A stretch of 64,000 nt of DNA from Medicago truncatula (Eukaryota > Streptophyta > Magnoliopsida > Fabales > Fabaceae), in contig NC_053047.1 of NCBI RefSeq assembly GCF_003473485.1, forward strand, positions 40,472,972 through 40,536,971, read 5' to 3'. The translations under genes were made by a program, and so were the position numbers. The notes under the pieces were generated by a model, which saw only the letters and a list, made by a program, of their open reading frames with translations, was not told where the DNA came from and ran no database searches. Position 1 is the stretch's first letter; each line of letters starts with the position of its first letter. Below are positions 22,389-34,366 of this stretch, piece after piece.

Positions 22389-25229
22389 ATGCACATAAAA
22401 ACTGATTCTGATGTCACCAGTTTCGACCCATCATCACCAAGATCACAAAAACAAACCCCTTATTACGTTCAAAGTCCTTCAAGAGAATCTTCTCATGATG
22501 GTGACAAATCATCAACAATGCAACCAAGTCCAATGGATTCACCTTCACACCAATCCTATGGTCACCATTCAAGAGCTTCTTCTTCAAGTAGAATCTCTGG
22601 TGGTTATAATAGCTCCTTTTTAGGTAGAAAAGTGAATAGAAAAGTGAATGATAAAGGGTGGATTGGATCTAAGGTGATTGAAGAAGAAAATGGTGGTTAT
22701 GGTGATTTTGATGGTGATGGAAATGGAGTTTCGAGGAGGGTTCAGTTTTTCGTTGCAGTTGTTGGGTTTGTGTTGGTTTTTAGTTTGTTTTGTTTCATCA
22801 TTTGGGCTGCTAGCTTGCATTACAAACCTCAGCTCAGTGTCAAGGTATAAGAATCTTCCTTGCATTGGCTGTTTGCTTCACAATTGTGTTTAATAAGGCT
22901 CTGTTTGGATAAATAACTTAATTAAGTGTTCATTATAAAAGTTTTTATGTATAAGCTATTACTATAAGAAAAGCGAAAATAAAGTCGAATTGTTTTCATT
23001 TAGCTATAAGTTGTTTTCATAAGCTATCTTGGAGAGCTTGTAGAAATAAACTGAAAACGATTTATGGACATTTCCTAAACTGTTGCCATAAGCTCTCCCA
23101 ATCAGTCTTACAAGTGCTTATGTCAGTAGATAAATTCACATAGGTCAATCCATATAGTCCTAAATGGTAGACTTTTTAAGGTATATAACATTAATTATAA
23201 CTGTCTAATTGTTTTTTAATCAAAGGACAAACATTTAGCTGTTTTTCATTATAGTTATAAGGAAACTATTATTTATGTTATTTTTTAAGATAGTCTTCTG
23301 GGATTTGGCATGATGGTTGAGAGAAAATATATGATCATGTGGTGTGATTGACGGATTTGTGTGACTGAACTTGATAGTCAAGTCATACTAGGAGACATGA
23401 TTCGCCAAAATGGAATTACTAGCGTTGGCTGTAGAGTATATATTACAGATTCATGTCACCGTTCTGTTTTAGTTCTTGCTTGGATTGGTGGTGAGTTTGG
23501 CAGAATCACGGTGTCACATTTTGGAGTTTCAACAAAATCACGCCGTCATTGTGATTTTGCCACTCAATGTCAATCCCAATACACACTTAGTGGTGTATAT
23601 TTTGCCGGTGTTGACTTATATTGGTAGTACTTTAGTAGCATGGTAAAATATGGAGTTTGAGTAAAATTTGCATAATCTGCTTCATAGGGCATTGTATGGG
23701 TTGTAGATACCCTTCCCAACTTCTTTATATTAAATTTCTCCCTGGCAACTTTTCGTGCTACTGTAGATGCCTTGTTACAAGCTTGCAATCGCGGGTCGCA
23801 AAAAATAGCAGTTTGTTCAAATTATTCTACGCAACAGTGCTATAACACTAATGCCGCTATTTGACAACATTTTGTACATAGTTTATCACAGAACAATAGC
23901 GATTTGTTCTAATTCTGCTGCACTATAGCGCCACTATAGCTACTAGTTAACAACACTGGTTTAGTGGTTTATCTATGTTATGTGAAGAGTGAGATATTCA
24001 AATTTTCTGTATAAGAATGAAACTTTTAAGTATCATATATTTGTTTGTTATTCATCTCTATGTTATATGTTATTTATAATGAATCACTTGTTGAAGAGTT
24101 TGACAGTACATAACTTCTACTTTGGAGAAGGGTCAGACGTCACTGGAGTTCCAACTAAGATGCTTACAGTGAACTGTTCGATGAGAATGTTAGTGCATAA
24201 CCCTGCAACCTTTTTCGGCATTTATGTCAGCTCCAAGTCGGTGAATCTTATGTATTCTGATCTTACAGTTGCGACTGGTGAGGTAAATATTCTAACAACG
24301 CCCAGTCCTTGTTGATTTAGAAACAATTTTGATAAAGTTCTCAAGAAGCAGTAACTGAAAACTAGTCTGTTTGGATTGGCTTATTTGAACTTATCTACTG
24401 ACATAAGCACTTGGAAAAGTGTTTGGGAGAACTTATGTATGTAAGCTCACCAGGACAGCTTATGAAAAATAGCTTATATCTTATTTGAAAACAGTTTGAT
24501 ATTATTTTATCTTTTGTTATAGAAATAACTTATACATAAGCATTTATTTGATAAGCGCTTATGCTATAAACACTTAATTAAGCTGTTCATCCAAACAGGG
24601 CTAGAACTTTTTTGATGGACAGAATGCAAATACATTTTTAGACAGAAGATTAAAATAATTTTCATAATGATTTTTTCAAACAAAAACTTTTCTAATAAAT
24701 TGAAATTAGCCCGTGTCTCAATTTTTTAAAAAGTTTTCTCTAACTTTTCCTAAACATCTACAAGTTTATTAAGACTTTTTTGTAAATGTAAACTGTTGGA
24801 CTTACTTTAATTAAGAAGCTCCCATAAGTCAAAAGTGAGTTCAAAATTGGCCTTTGAAGGAGTGGCTTAAATGTAAAGAAGCAGCTTTTTGCTTCTGATG
24901 TCTGATGATGATCACCATTCTTACTCTCAAATTCCATAATGCTGCAGTTGAAGAAATATCATCAACAGCGAAAGAGTCGCCGAACAGTGTCTGTGAATAT
25001 ACAAGGAAGCAAGGTTCCATTGTACGGCGCTGGTGCAGACGTAGCTAGCTCGGTAGACAACGGTAAAATATCGTTAACGCTTGTCTTTGAAGTTAAGTCG
25101 CGCGGAAATGTTGTAGGCAAGTTGGTGAGGACTAAACACACACAGCGTGTCTCTTGCTCAATAGCCGTTGACCCCCACAACAACAAGTACATCAAACTTA
25201 AAGAGAATGAATGTAGATACAACATCTAA
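22389..25229 (+). CDS. LEA_2-family (NDR1/HIN1-like) membrane protein, 307 aa
   Basis: Single-pass membrane protein of the late-embryogenesis-abundant hydroxyproline-rich glycoprotein group. Exons 22389-22844, 24097-24282 and 24948-25229 join in frame to 924 nt with GT-AG borders. The N-terminus (MHIKTDSDVTSFDPSSPRS, then YYVQSPSRESSHDGDKSST) is the conserved cytosolic signature of the Arabidopsis At5g42860/At1g45688 subgroup. A hydrophobic segment at about 119-141 spans the membrane. The LEA_2 beta-sandwich follows, with NFYFGEGSDVTGVPTKMLTV, NPATFFGIYVSS and LKKYHQQRKSRRTVSV. Molecular function is not settled for this subgroup. Intron 1 holds a MITE and a dispersed repeat, intron 2 another MITE; coding sequence looks intact. 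Confidence 0.93.
22896..23161. mobile_element. TGTTTGGAT-type MITE, copy a (LEA_2 intron 1)
   Basis: Starts GGCTCTGTTTGGATAAATAA and contains the family core TAAGCTATT, AGCTTGTAG, AAGCTCTCC and CAAGTGCTTATG. Right end partly decayed. Confidence 0.75.
23757..23952. repeat. Dispersed repeat with ATAGC-rich units
   Basis: Contains GTCGCAAAAAATAGCAGTTTG and TTTGACAACATTTTG, then a second degenerate unit (AATAGCGATTTGTTC...GCACTATAGCGCC). It resembles the duplicated repeat at 32098-32430. Confidence 0.5.
24363..24604. mobile_element. TGTTTGGAT-type MITE, copy b (LEA_2 intron 2)
   Basis: Inverted ends CTAGTCTGTTTGGAT and ATCCAAACAGGGCTAG, about 15 bp; the best-preserved termini of the family in this window. 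Confidence 0.85.
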
Positions 25230-25301
25230 GTGGTTTTGGTATAACAGTAACAAGTTTCTTGTGAGCTATTTCAGTTCATTCTACTGGCTTGAGATATATT
25301 A

Positions 25302-25566
25302 AGGGTTTGTTTGGATCAACTTATTTGAGCTTAGTTATGACAATTGTGAGGGTGCTTAGGAGAGTTTATGAAAACAATTTATGAATGTCCATTAGCTGTT
25401 TATAGTCTATTTTCATAGAGGATACCATATGAAAAAAACTTATAGTTTATATAAAAATATATCGACTTTATTGTGTTTTTGTTATAGAAATAGCTTATAC
25501 ATAAGAATTTGTATCATAAGTTTATACTAGTAGCGCTTATTTAAGTTGTTTATCCAAACATGATCT
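25302..25566. mobile_element. TGTTTGGAT-type MITE, copy c
   Basis: Begins AGGGTTTGTTTGGATCAACT and ends TTTATCCAAACATGATCT, just after the LEA_2 stop, so it may lie in the 3' UTR. Confidence 0.8.
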
Positions 25567-25569
25567 AAA

Positions 25570-27060
25570 GGTGAAAGAAAATCTACTAGAGATTCGTGGA
25601 AAAAATATAGGCTGTTGGTTAACATTGAGCAAGAAAATTCTCAATTTTAAATTTGATTTTGTGTTGTGGGTGCTTACTCCTTTATTATGAGTCAAGATCT
25701 TCTCTATTTTGTATCCTCTCCATTTCTCCATTTGGAGAGATATAGACTCAAAAAAATTTGGTGATGCACGTCTCTTCATTAAAATTTCTCTAAGAAAAGC
25801 CTCCTTTCTTGCTTTTTAGACCAGAAAAAAAACTTAGGTTGTTCGATTTTTTGGACCAATCATGAGACTAATTTTCGCTGAAGTGTTTGGATGCTTAGGT
25901 TTTAGTTTAAAGTTCTTCGTCCCTCTTTAAGAGTTTGTTTTGCGAAGATCAAATGCATTCCTCCTTCACAAACTTAGCATTGTTCAAGTAACTGGATAAA
26001 CCATTTGGTACTTTATTCTCAAGTTGCATTTCAGTTTCATGTCATGAATATACATATATCTGGATTCTGGGGTACTCATCAAATTAAAGTTAAAAAAATT
26101 GTATCTGCTGTATTGGAGAATAATATAATAACTGAGTTAAAGTATGACTTGTGAATTACTTGAAGTTTATGGATCCCTTTCTAAAATCAATTTGCCCATA
26201 AAAAATTCGTTCTCACATCATCAATTTTATTCACTATATAATTGATTTTTGAAACCAACAAAACCTACGAAACAAATGTTATTTTATATTATGTTATGGT
26301 TTTAGTTGTTGCAAAGGGAGAAATTCAGCTCACATTCATTGTTAATTTGAATTCCAATCTAAAAAACTTCGGTTGAAATGTTACACGTGAATTTTATCAT
26401 AATTTTAATGAAGTCTATGGTTCCCTCTGTCCTTGCATAGGAGTGTCTTTCACCTATCTAAATTTTAGAGCGATGACGACAAAAAAAAAAACATAAATTT
26501 GATTTGTAAGAGCATCCACATCTGTCATACACATACGGGTTCTTTAAATGAGTCCCGCTTGCTTTTATATATTATTTTACATCACTTCTCTCTACAGACA
26601 CGCTCTTGAGTCAGAGAACTCATCACAAAGCCAAATATCCATGTGACCCCGACATATGTGATTTGGTAACCAACTATGAACTCAATAAAGCAACCAATAA
26701 TGGTGCTATAAAGTGTCTATTTAGAAGGCAGTTTTACAACCCCAGAAATAAAACCAGATGTCCCTTTACGGGGCTACCGATTCGAGGGATAGCTGAACAA
26801 TGGTGGGATAGCTGAACAATGGTTTTGAATGATCTAAGTCATGGAAATACTTTCACTTTTACAAACAACAAACCAGAGGAAAAGATTAGAAGGAATGAAT
26901 AAAACCAATGTACCATGCATTTCAATACTATCAAAATGTTTTCCGATGGGTTAGCCCCATAATGAAGATTCATGAACTAACCTCTCAAACTCTACATAGC
27001 TCAATATCTAATAATGAAAGCTAAACATTACATCACAAAGTACATTTCATTAATTAATCA
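25570..27060. other. Intergenic, no supported gene
   Basis: AT-rich. At 26510-26600 a GAGCATCCACATCTGTCAT stretch resembles the end of a dispersed MITE also seen at 55363. A 69-codon plus frame at 26606-26815 contains CDPDICDLV and a doubled GGATAGCTGAACAATGG at its end, but no recognised domain. Confidence 0.4.
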
Positions 27061-27067
27061 CCTTCAG

Positions 27068-30000
27068 CTAATACATTCCTCCAATTCTGTCACGTCCCAC
27101 ACCACCACGCCTATCATCTCTTCCACCACGACTCATGACCGGATCCCTTCGATAGTCTTTTGCTGGTGGACCGCCTCTTATGGGAGAACGGCTTCTATCT
27201 CTCACGTCGCGAGACCAGCGATCACCGCCGCGATGAGGAGGAAGTGAAGGCAAAAGAGGTGCAGAAGGTGACAGTGGCCTCCTCTCAAATCCTTTCCTTT
27301 CATTGGAGAAACCGTCTCTACCACGATCTCTGTTGTCCCAGTCCAATGGAGGTGGCCTATCAAACTTACCTCTCCCTCTGTAGGCATCATCCATGTAATC
27401 CATACGCTCTCTATGCAGATGAGGATCTGGAAATCTACCTTCATGTCTGAGGGGTGGCAGAGCAGCGGCGGCAGGTCCGTAGTCTCTAAGGCCATCCCTT
27501 CCCATCAGACGAGGAGGAGGAGATCTGTAGCCATTCATAGGCCTTTCTGGGGAGCGGTCAAATGGAGGACCAGGATAGCGTCTAGGAGGAGCATGAAGTG
27601 GTGGAGAACCCCTCCTAGGAGGACTTCCAGCAGCAGCAGGACGAGGCCTCTTACATTGGTTACAAAAGTCTCGCCTAGCAAAATTCAGATTACCACATCT
27701 GCAAGAAAGTAAAGCGAAAAACGATAAGATATGCTTGGAATGACGCCACTGTATAGACTTTCGATATTTACCAACCAGAATCCTAAATTTTAAGAATTTA
27801 ATTCAAATAAACTGTCAATGTAAGGATGTTTCACAGTCAGTCAATCATACTAGTAAGATCATTAAAAATATGACTTTTACCATAACTATTTTTAAATTCG
27901 TATATCTGAACGGTTTTGATTTGCTCAGTGTGAAATGTTCTACACTGACAGTGTTTCAAAATTAAACTCAAATTTCAAAACTACCGAGCTAATTAGAAGA
28001 ATGGTAAAAGGCAAAACGACAGGTAATTCCAATGAAAATGAAAACCTAGTCACAATTAGACAGACTAGCACTTACAATGCATCGGGACACATCCAATCTC
28101 CCTCCCTAGGGCGCACATTGGGATTGTTTCTGCCATGAAGACCTTCCCCTCTTCCATGTCTATGACCGTACCCAGGTCCATCAAAAGCTCTACCAAATGG
28201 CCTGCCACCTGGTCTACCTCGAGCATACGGGTGTGGAGGGTCTCGAAATCTGCCAAAATCTCTCCCGCCACCAAATCCACGGTTCCGCGGAAAGTGATTA
28301 TAATCAGAAGGGAAGCGATGATCAGCATCTCTACGGTGGTGAACAGGAGACGAGGAACCTGCACGGAATCTATATCCTGGGAAAACAAAGACATTAGAAT
28401 TTAGTATTGCAAACTACGGCAGGCCCAAAACATTTGATAATGCAACTTCCATATAATCAGTTTAACATTACAAATGAAGTTTACCAGCGTATAGGGAACT
28501 AAAAAGGTGAAGAGTGCAGGAAGTTTACATAACAGTAACACCTTCAATAATTCAATGTCTTATACCAAAAACCTGATCCATATTACCATGATAAAAAAGG
28601 CTCTATGAGCAAGTATTTCCACTAACATAAAAGTTACCTCCTGTATAATCTTGATCACAATTCTTTCTGTCTGAATGTTATACCATAGACCCTTATATAG
28701 TTAATTATACAAACCACTAACCTAAGCATCTGAAATATTAAATCCATAATCAAGTTTTGGAGTCAAGATTAAGAGCTAATTTCTAAAAAAAGCTAATCCC
28801 ACATGATAAAGTATAGACCAATGTCATATCACCATTTAGAAAGAAATCAAACTCCTGATCCCACAATCAGAATATACACCACAAGAAAATAACCCGCAAA
28901 AACCACCCCCGAAGCGCAACAAATCCAGACGTTTAATATCCTGCTCCCATCAATAACTTGTTAGACTCCTCTTGGGACCATATTTGTTAGTCTGCTGTGA
29001 TAGCCAAGGGTCAATTCAGGAAACATAATTCATGAATTAGCAGCAAGCTGAGCAAAAGAATGGCCCAGGCACCAAAAACCCATTGAAGCCATGCAAAATT
29101 ATCCCGGCAATCAACCTTCTTCTGGAATAAACTGTGTCCCCAGATAACTTCAAAACAGGAGAAAAGATTTCAGGCATGGAGAAGTGCATCAGTTCATTGT
29201 TAGAAGGTGTACCGCGTCAAATTATCAATGGTCCCAGTTAATGCATCGATATTAAAATTGGTAAGGATTCAGCTGAAGCTATACAGCCACATGATAACAG
29301 AAGTTCCTAAATTACTACTCTGAAATCAGTGTTCCATGTTGTAAAGAAATAACCATCTGATATCCCTCTAATTAACCAACCAAAGAAGAAAAAACCACAG
29401 AAACTAAAATGACAACCACCATCCAAAACAATCATTGCAAGGAATATACCACAAGTAAACCATATACATGTAGCTGAAATTGAAATAACCAGGAGTCGAA
29501 TAACAAAAAACCACATATAACCCATGACACCATGAACATTTTCATCAGTAAATATTATCTTTCCACAAAGTCAAGTCAGCTTCTGCAAGATGGCAAAACC
29601 AACTCACACACCCACGCATTTCTTTTAGCAGAACCTACATATACTAACCAAATATCGGATACACCCTACAAATCCTGTAACCACGTTGATGTTCTAGCGC
29701 ATTTGCCCATGCAATACCATGTATGGCAATAGCCCAAATTCCATTAAACTTGACTCTGTCTTTACGTCCACAAAAACCCAAAACCCAAACCAAACATATA
29801 CCCACGACCCTGCAAAATGATAACCCATGCAGCAGATATTGTGCTGCAAACCCACCCATATGCTCATGCAGAATGAACAATTTCCATTATTCAACACATA
29901 TTAACACTTCCTCAAGCTGAGTTCAAAGCAACATGCCTTCCTCAAAGCCCAAAAACTTGAGGCAGCATCTGAGCTGTAACACACAAATTCAAAATTTACT

Positions 30001-32901
30001 CATTGTTGAAACTCCATAATCGTTAGGGCATCCATATGTGTGTTATGCATGAAATGAACAGACAGCAGGCCTAACAAAACCGACATCCATATACATAATA
30101 TCAGTAAAAAAAATCAAGTAAAAGGCATCATGATGCCATATATCCAATCATAGAGGGATCCAATGATAACCAAGACCCATGGTAGATCTATTATGAGTAA
30201 TCTTACTTTGCATTTGCAAGAGACAAGGAATTAAAAAATAACTAATAATTCCTGAGTCATACAAGAGCAACTCCACCCATTAGCATAAAAAAAAACAAAG
30301 GGAAATTTTCACCTAACTCCCAAATAAACTGAATACAACAAATTCAACGACTCAATTCTACTTCAAAACCACGCTTTCACCTATTTGAACATTAAAAAAA
30401 AAAGACATGGACCATATTTCAATTTTCACAGCCACAACGAACATAAAAGTCATTCCCTCAATTTGTTGTCATCAACGAACAATGTATGACCCTGAACTAT
30501 TGGTGTTAGCAGTAGTCAAGTTGAAATTTCAATCAAATCCAATGCTAATAATTACACGTAAAAATATATCATTTCATTTGTTCCCATATATGTCATCATC
30601 AGTCATCACCCAATAAAGAATGTCCCGAAACTATTAGTAATTAGCAGAGTCAAGTTGATATTTCAATCAAATCCAATTCTAATTACACGCAACAAAAAAA
30701 AAACAACAAAGACATTAGGCTTATTTGGATTTGTTTATCTGAGCTTATCTATTGCCATGAGTTTTGTGAGACTGTTGGGGAGAATGTATGAAAACATCTA
30801 TTAACATTGTTCATAAGTTGTTTTCAGCTTTATGTTAACAAATTCTCCAAAATAGCTTATGAAAACAGCTTATTGCTTATAGTTTATACCAAAACCAATT
30901 TAACTTTTGCTTTAGAAATAGGTATATTTAAGCACTTATAATGATAGGGGTGCGTTTAGCCCAACTTTTTTCAGACATAGAAGCAACTTTAAACTTAAAG
31001 TTAAAATTATTAGCTTTAAAAATGAAGTTAAAAGTTGTTTGGTAAATGTTGCTTTTCATTTCAAAATATTTTTTTACGTCAAAGTGTTTGATAATATTTT
31101 TTTATACCAATAAGTTTTATGTTTTATACCAAATAAAGTGCTTGATAATATTTTTAAATAAAATGAATTTATTTTAAGAAATGTCATATTTTATTATATA
31201 TTACGACAAATAAATATTTTTAAAATGAAACAAAAATTTAGAAAAGAGAATGTAATTATATTAAAAGTTTTGAATAATAATAATTCTTATTTCCTTCAAA
31301 AAAAATAAACATTGATTAAGTATATAAATATTGGACCTTTAAATTTACATCATAATTTTTTTTTTTTTTTGAAGAATCATAATGTTTTTTAAAAGTCATA
31401 ATAAAATGCTAATGATATCATTAGAAAACATTATTTAAATACTAATATACCATTGCCAGTAAAAAGTACCACGATACCAAATTGTGAATGGTAATTTTTT
31501 TAGATGTTTAATAAAAAGATAACAAATTTTTAAATAAACAAATTATAGAAATTAATTAACAAAAAAAATGCGGTAAAAAAAACCAATACATATCAATTGA
31601 AGAGCACATGATTTGGTAAACAAAATTGAGTTTATGAGCACATGACGTCAACAAAACCAATTTAACGGTAAGAAAGAACTTCAGAAAAATTGCTCTCAAA
31701 ATAAAAATGTCAGAAAAATAAAAAATGAAACATAAAATATGTGCGTGGAGCAGGAAAAATAAGTCACGCGTGCCTGGTAGAAGTAACTCTCATCACCTTA
31801 TTTTAAAAGTCCTATTTTCTTATTTTTCTTCTTTATAAAAAAGTCACTTTTTAACTGAAAAAGCTTAATATAAATGTTGTTTGGCCCTGCTTCTACTTTG
31901 AAGTAGAAGATAAGTCAATAAAAAGGCAGACCAAACAGGACCTAGATGCCGCAAGAAAAAACAAACAAACAAAATCTAAAACTTCAGACCTCAATATTTA
32001 AAAACAACTATAAAAAATATAAACCAAACAACATATCAAAAAATTCCCAATTTTTATCATCCAAATAATTTCATTACGTTCTCAAATCATAGCCTAGTGT
32101 TGTCAATTGTGGTTCGCCAAAAATAGTGGTTTGTTCAAACTCTCACAACGTAACAATAAAATAGAAACTCCTCTTCCACTATAGCAAATATTTAACAACA
32201 TTTTACAAACCTATGAAGCATAGACATAGACACCGGACACTACGCTACCATGTCCACTAAAATAATAATTTGAGAAAATGACATAATTGAATGTAATATT
32301 GTAACAATAGTGATTTGTTCAAATTCCCCTAACAACATTTTATCAACCTACGAAGCATAGACCCAGACACAGGACACTAAACTCATACATAGACTAAAAT
32401 GATAATTTGAGAAAAATGACATAAATTAAATGTAACTTTTGGATACGAATTACCTTAACAAACAAATCAAGTATATTATCCCTAATTCCGAAATAAAAAA
32501 TTGTAAACACCTAATTTGAGAAAATGAAATTGAATTGAATGTAATCACATGAGTCAGTAATCAGACAGACATGCCTTCAATCAGAGGTACCATAAAACTA
32601 ACAAACAAATCCAGTATATAATTAAAAATTAAAAAAACCTAAATCAGAATAGAATAGCGAAGAGAAATTGGAGCGAAGGAACGAATTACAAACCAGCGTC
32701 ATCGGAATAGCGATCAGAGCGAGAATAATTGACGGGAGGAGGATCACGACGGAGTTCACCAGGCTCGTAATCATTGGAATGAGCAGCAGCACCGGGAGGT
32801 GAATTTTCGGTGAGGGAAGGACGGACGACGAGGCTGCTTAAGAGAGGTTGGTGGTGATGATGGTGAGATGGTGGTGATTGAGATGGAGATGTTGAAGACA
32901 T
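27068..32901 (-). CDS. RanBP2-type zinc-finger RNA-binding protein, 379 aa
   Basis: Probable nuclear RNA-binding protein. Exons 32901-32694, 28376-28076 and 27698-27068 join in frame to 1140 nt. The N-terminus is Ser/Pro/His-rich (MSSTSPSQSPPSHHHHHQPL). The middle is Arg/Gly-rich (RGRPGGRPFGRAFDGPGYG). One zinc finger spans exons 2-3: DWMCPDALC and NLNFARRDFCNQC, with Cys at about 166, 171, 182 and 185 and the family's conserved Trp and Asn. The C-terminus is rich in RG, RD and RS (DVRDRSRSPIRGG; GGRDDRRGGVGRDRIGGMY), as in TAF15/ZRANB2-like proteins. It is similar to Arabidopsis At4g28990 by memory. Intron 1 is unusually long (4.3 kb) and holds a MITE and other repeats. No coding damage was seen. 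Confidence 0.88.
30478..30690. repeat. Local duplication in RanBP2-gene intron 1
   Basis: Two diverged copies about 138 bp apart, sharing TTTCAATCAAATCCAAT(G/T)CTAAT and TAGCAG(T)AG(T)CAAGTTGA. Confidence 0.6.
30718..30947. mobile_element. TGTTTGGAT-type MITE, copy d (truncated)
   Basis: Starts GGCTTATTTGGATTTGTTTA and has the family core, but stops at CACTTATAATGATAG where the next element begins. Confidence 0.7.
30950..31946. mobile_element. hAT-like non-autonomous element, about 1 kb
   Basis: The left end GGGGTGCGTTTAGCCCAACT, followed by AGAAGCAACTT, is inversely matched by the right end ACTTTGAAGTAGAAG...CCAAACAGGACC. The interior is AT-rich with no ORF. Target duplication unclear; it appears to have cut MITE copy d. 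Confidence 0.45.
32098..32430. repeat. Two tandem copies of a unit of about 178 bp
   Basis: Each unit contains TTTGTTCAAA, AACAACATTTTA(C/T)AA, GAAGCATAGAC, then a CGGACACTA or AGGACACTAA stretch, ATAATTTGAGAAAA and ATGACATAA. A third partial copy lies near 32508. Related to 23757-23952. Confidence 0.65.
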
Positions 32902-32962
32902 GATTGGAAAAAGAAGATTGGTGGTGAATGAATTTGTTTGTTTCAGATCCCGGCAAGAGGTG

Positions 32963-32976
32963 TTTATAAAACCCTA
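32963..32976 (-). promoter_or_regulatory. TATA box with adjoining telo-box-like motif
   Basis: TTTATAAA lies about 65 nt upstream of the RanBP2-type gene ATG and overlaps AAAACCCTA (plus strand), a telo-box motif frequent in plant promoters of growth and translation genes. Confidence 0.5.
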
Positions 32977-33417
32977 CACCGTGTGTGCAATGAAATGAAT
33001 ACTTTTTTTTTTTTTTTTTTTGAGGTTGGTGTTTATAATATTATTATTTAAATTTTTAATTAATAGTTTTGTTAAGTTAGGTTCCATAATAATAGAAACA
33101 ATTTCACTAGGATTTTTTTTTGGTTACATAAAATCAAATAATTATTTATTTAATTATATTATATTGCAAATAGGATAAAATAAATATAGTTAAGTACAAT
33201 AAAAATGGGAAAAGATCTTGGGTGACGATAGCAATCTATACTAATATACACATCACTTTTTATGGCTTTTTACCCTTCACTTACTTATAAGATAACAAAT
33301 TTTTCTTTTTACAAAAATTAAATTAGTTCACTTAAATTAACATCAGAAAGAATCGAATATGTAATTTTAAAAATGACTACACACTAAGTTTCAATGACCA
33401 CAAGACCTTACACTTAC

Positions 33418-34208
33418 GGTGCCGTTTAATTTGGGAAAGGGAAGTTCTTTCCCTTGATGGAAAAGTTTAATAATAGTCATTGATTTAATATTTTTTTATG
33501 TGGATGGTTTGGATCTATTACCTCATAATGGTTTGAAACTTTTTGTTGGCTATTGTGTAACAAAAAAACTGACCCCACCAGACTATTAAAAAACAATTAT
33601 GCATTTATTTTATTTATTGTTTTATTTTAATAAAGACAAGGCATCTTGATCCAAAGCAAATTGGATTCACTATGCCAACAAAAATTGGTGGTGTCAAAAA
33701 ATGACAGATATCAAGGTTTACACATGAAGGATCGTTTGGTCTATGAGTGTACTAAATACAATTTCCTTTGTTGGTGTGAGCCCATTGAAGGAGAAGCAGA
33801 AATCGGACAAAAGATGGGAGTAGCTAGACAGGGTTCAATTGTTCGTTCCTTAACCATGGAAGAACAAATTGAAACCTTGATTGATGTATATGATTGATGA
33901 ATTGAAAAAAAAAAATTAGAAATTAAGATCTCCTCTATGAACAAAATTATGGAAGCTGAGGTAAATTCCTTGAGGAAACCAGATGAAAAAAATGGCAGAA
34001 ATGGAACGCGAGAAGAAGAAGAACAAATTTTCATGTTTTAATCAATCAATAGTGTGTGACGTGTACTTTGTGGTGTGCTGAAGAAATGAGGAGGTGCAAT
34101 AACTAAGTTTTTTTTTTTGTTTTGCCAATTCAAAACTGACAGGTGTCCTGGGTAAAGGGACTGTCCCATGGTAAAAAAAAAGTCTCATTTTCCAAATTAA
34201 ACGGCACC
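33418..34208. mobile_element. hAT-like transposon with 8-bp target duplication, carrying an ORF
   Basis: A 791-bp element with perfect 17-bp terminal inverted repeats (GGTGCCGTTTAATTTGG and complement), flanked by the 8-bp direct repeat ACACTTAC at 33410-33417 and 34209-34216. An 8-bp duplication fits the hAT superfamily. No transposase is present. Inside, an 83-codon plus frame at 33646-33897 looks like captured host coding sequence. Removing the element restores a single ACACTTAC site next to the XLG-like fragment. Confidence 0.82.
33646..33897 (+). pseudogene. Captured coding fragment inside the hAT-like element
   Basis: Reads KLDSLCQQKLVVSKNDRYQG, LVYECTKYNFLCWCEPIEGE, GQKMGVARQGSIVRSLTMEE and QIETLIDVYD. 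The balanced, non-repetitive composition looks like real protein, but I do not recognise the family. It ends in tandem TGA stops, then continues in an E/K-rich reading (EKMAEMEREKKKNKFSCF-like in another frame). It could be a piece of a host gene or of a lost transposon gene. Confidence 0.4.
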
Positions 34209-34366
34209 ACACTTACAGTTCCAATGTGGTTACAACAACGGTTCCACGAAATAGTTCACAAGCTCCTCTTAGTTGGTTATAGTGGTCCTGGGACAATCAC
34301 TATTATTAAGCAGATGGTTTTTCAAGCACTACTTCACAATATTATGTGGCTACACAATCATGGTTA
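34196..34366 (+). pseudogene. Extra-large G protein (XLG)-like fragment
   Basis: The frame reads VPMWLQQRFHEIVHKLLLVG then YSGPGTITIIKQMVFQALLH and ends in TAG. The KLLLVGxxGxGTxTIxKQ pattern resembles the first nucleotide-binding loop of plant XLG proteins (KLLLLGxEGSGTSTIFKQAK). Family Gly/Ser are partly changed (SGPG for EGSG). A stop lies in frame upstream across the transposon site, and no other Galpha motifs were found, so it is a short relic of about 55 codons. Confidence 0.4.

Noticed and set aside
22620-22865. Minus-strand ORF across LEA_2 exon 1
   Set aside because: Shadow of the real plus-strand exon.
28380-32690. Many short ORFs inside the long RanBP2-gene intron
   Set aside because: No coding character; exons 1 and 2 join perfectly in frame without them.
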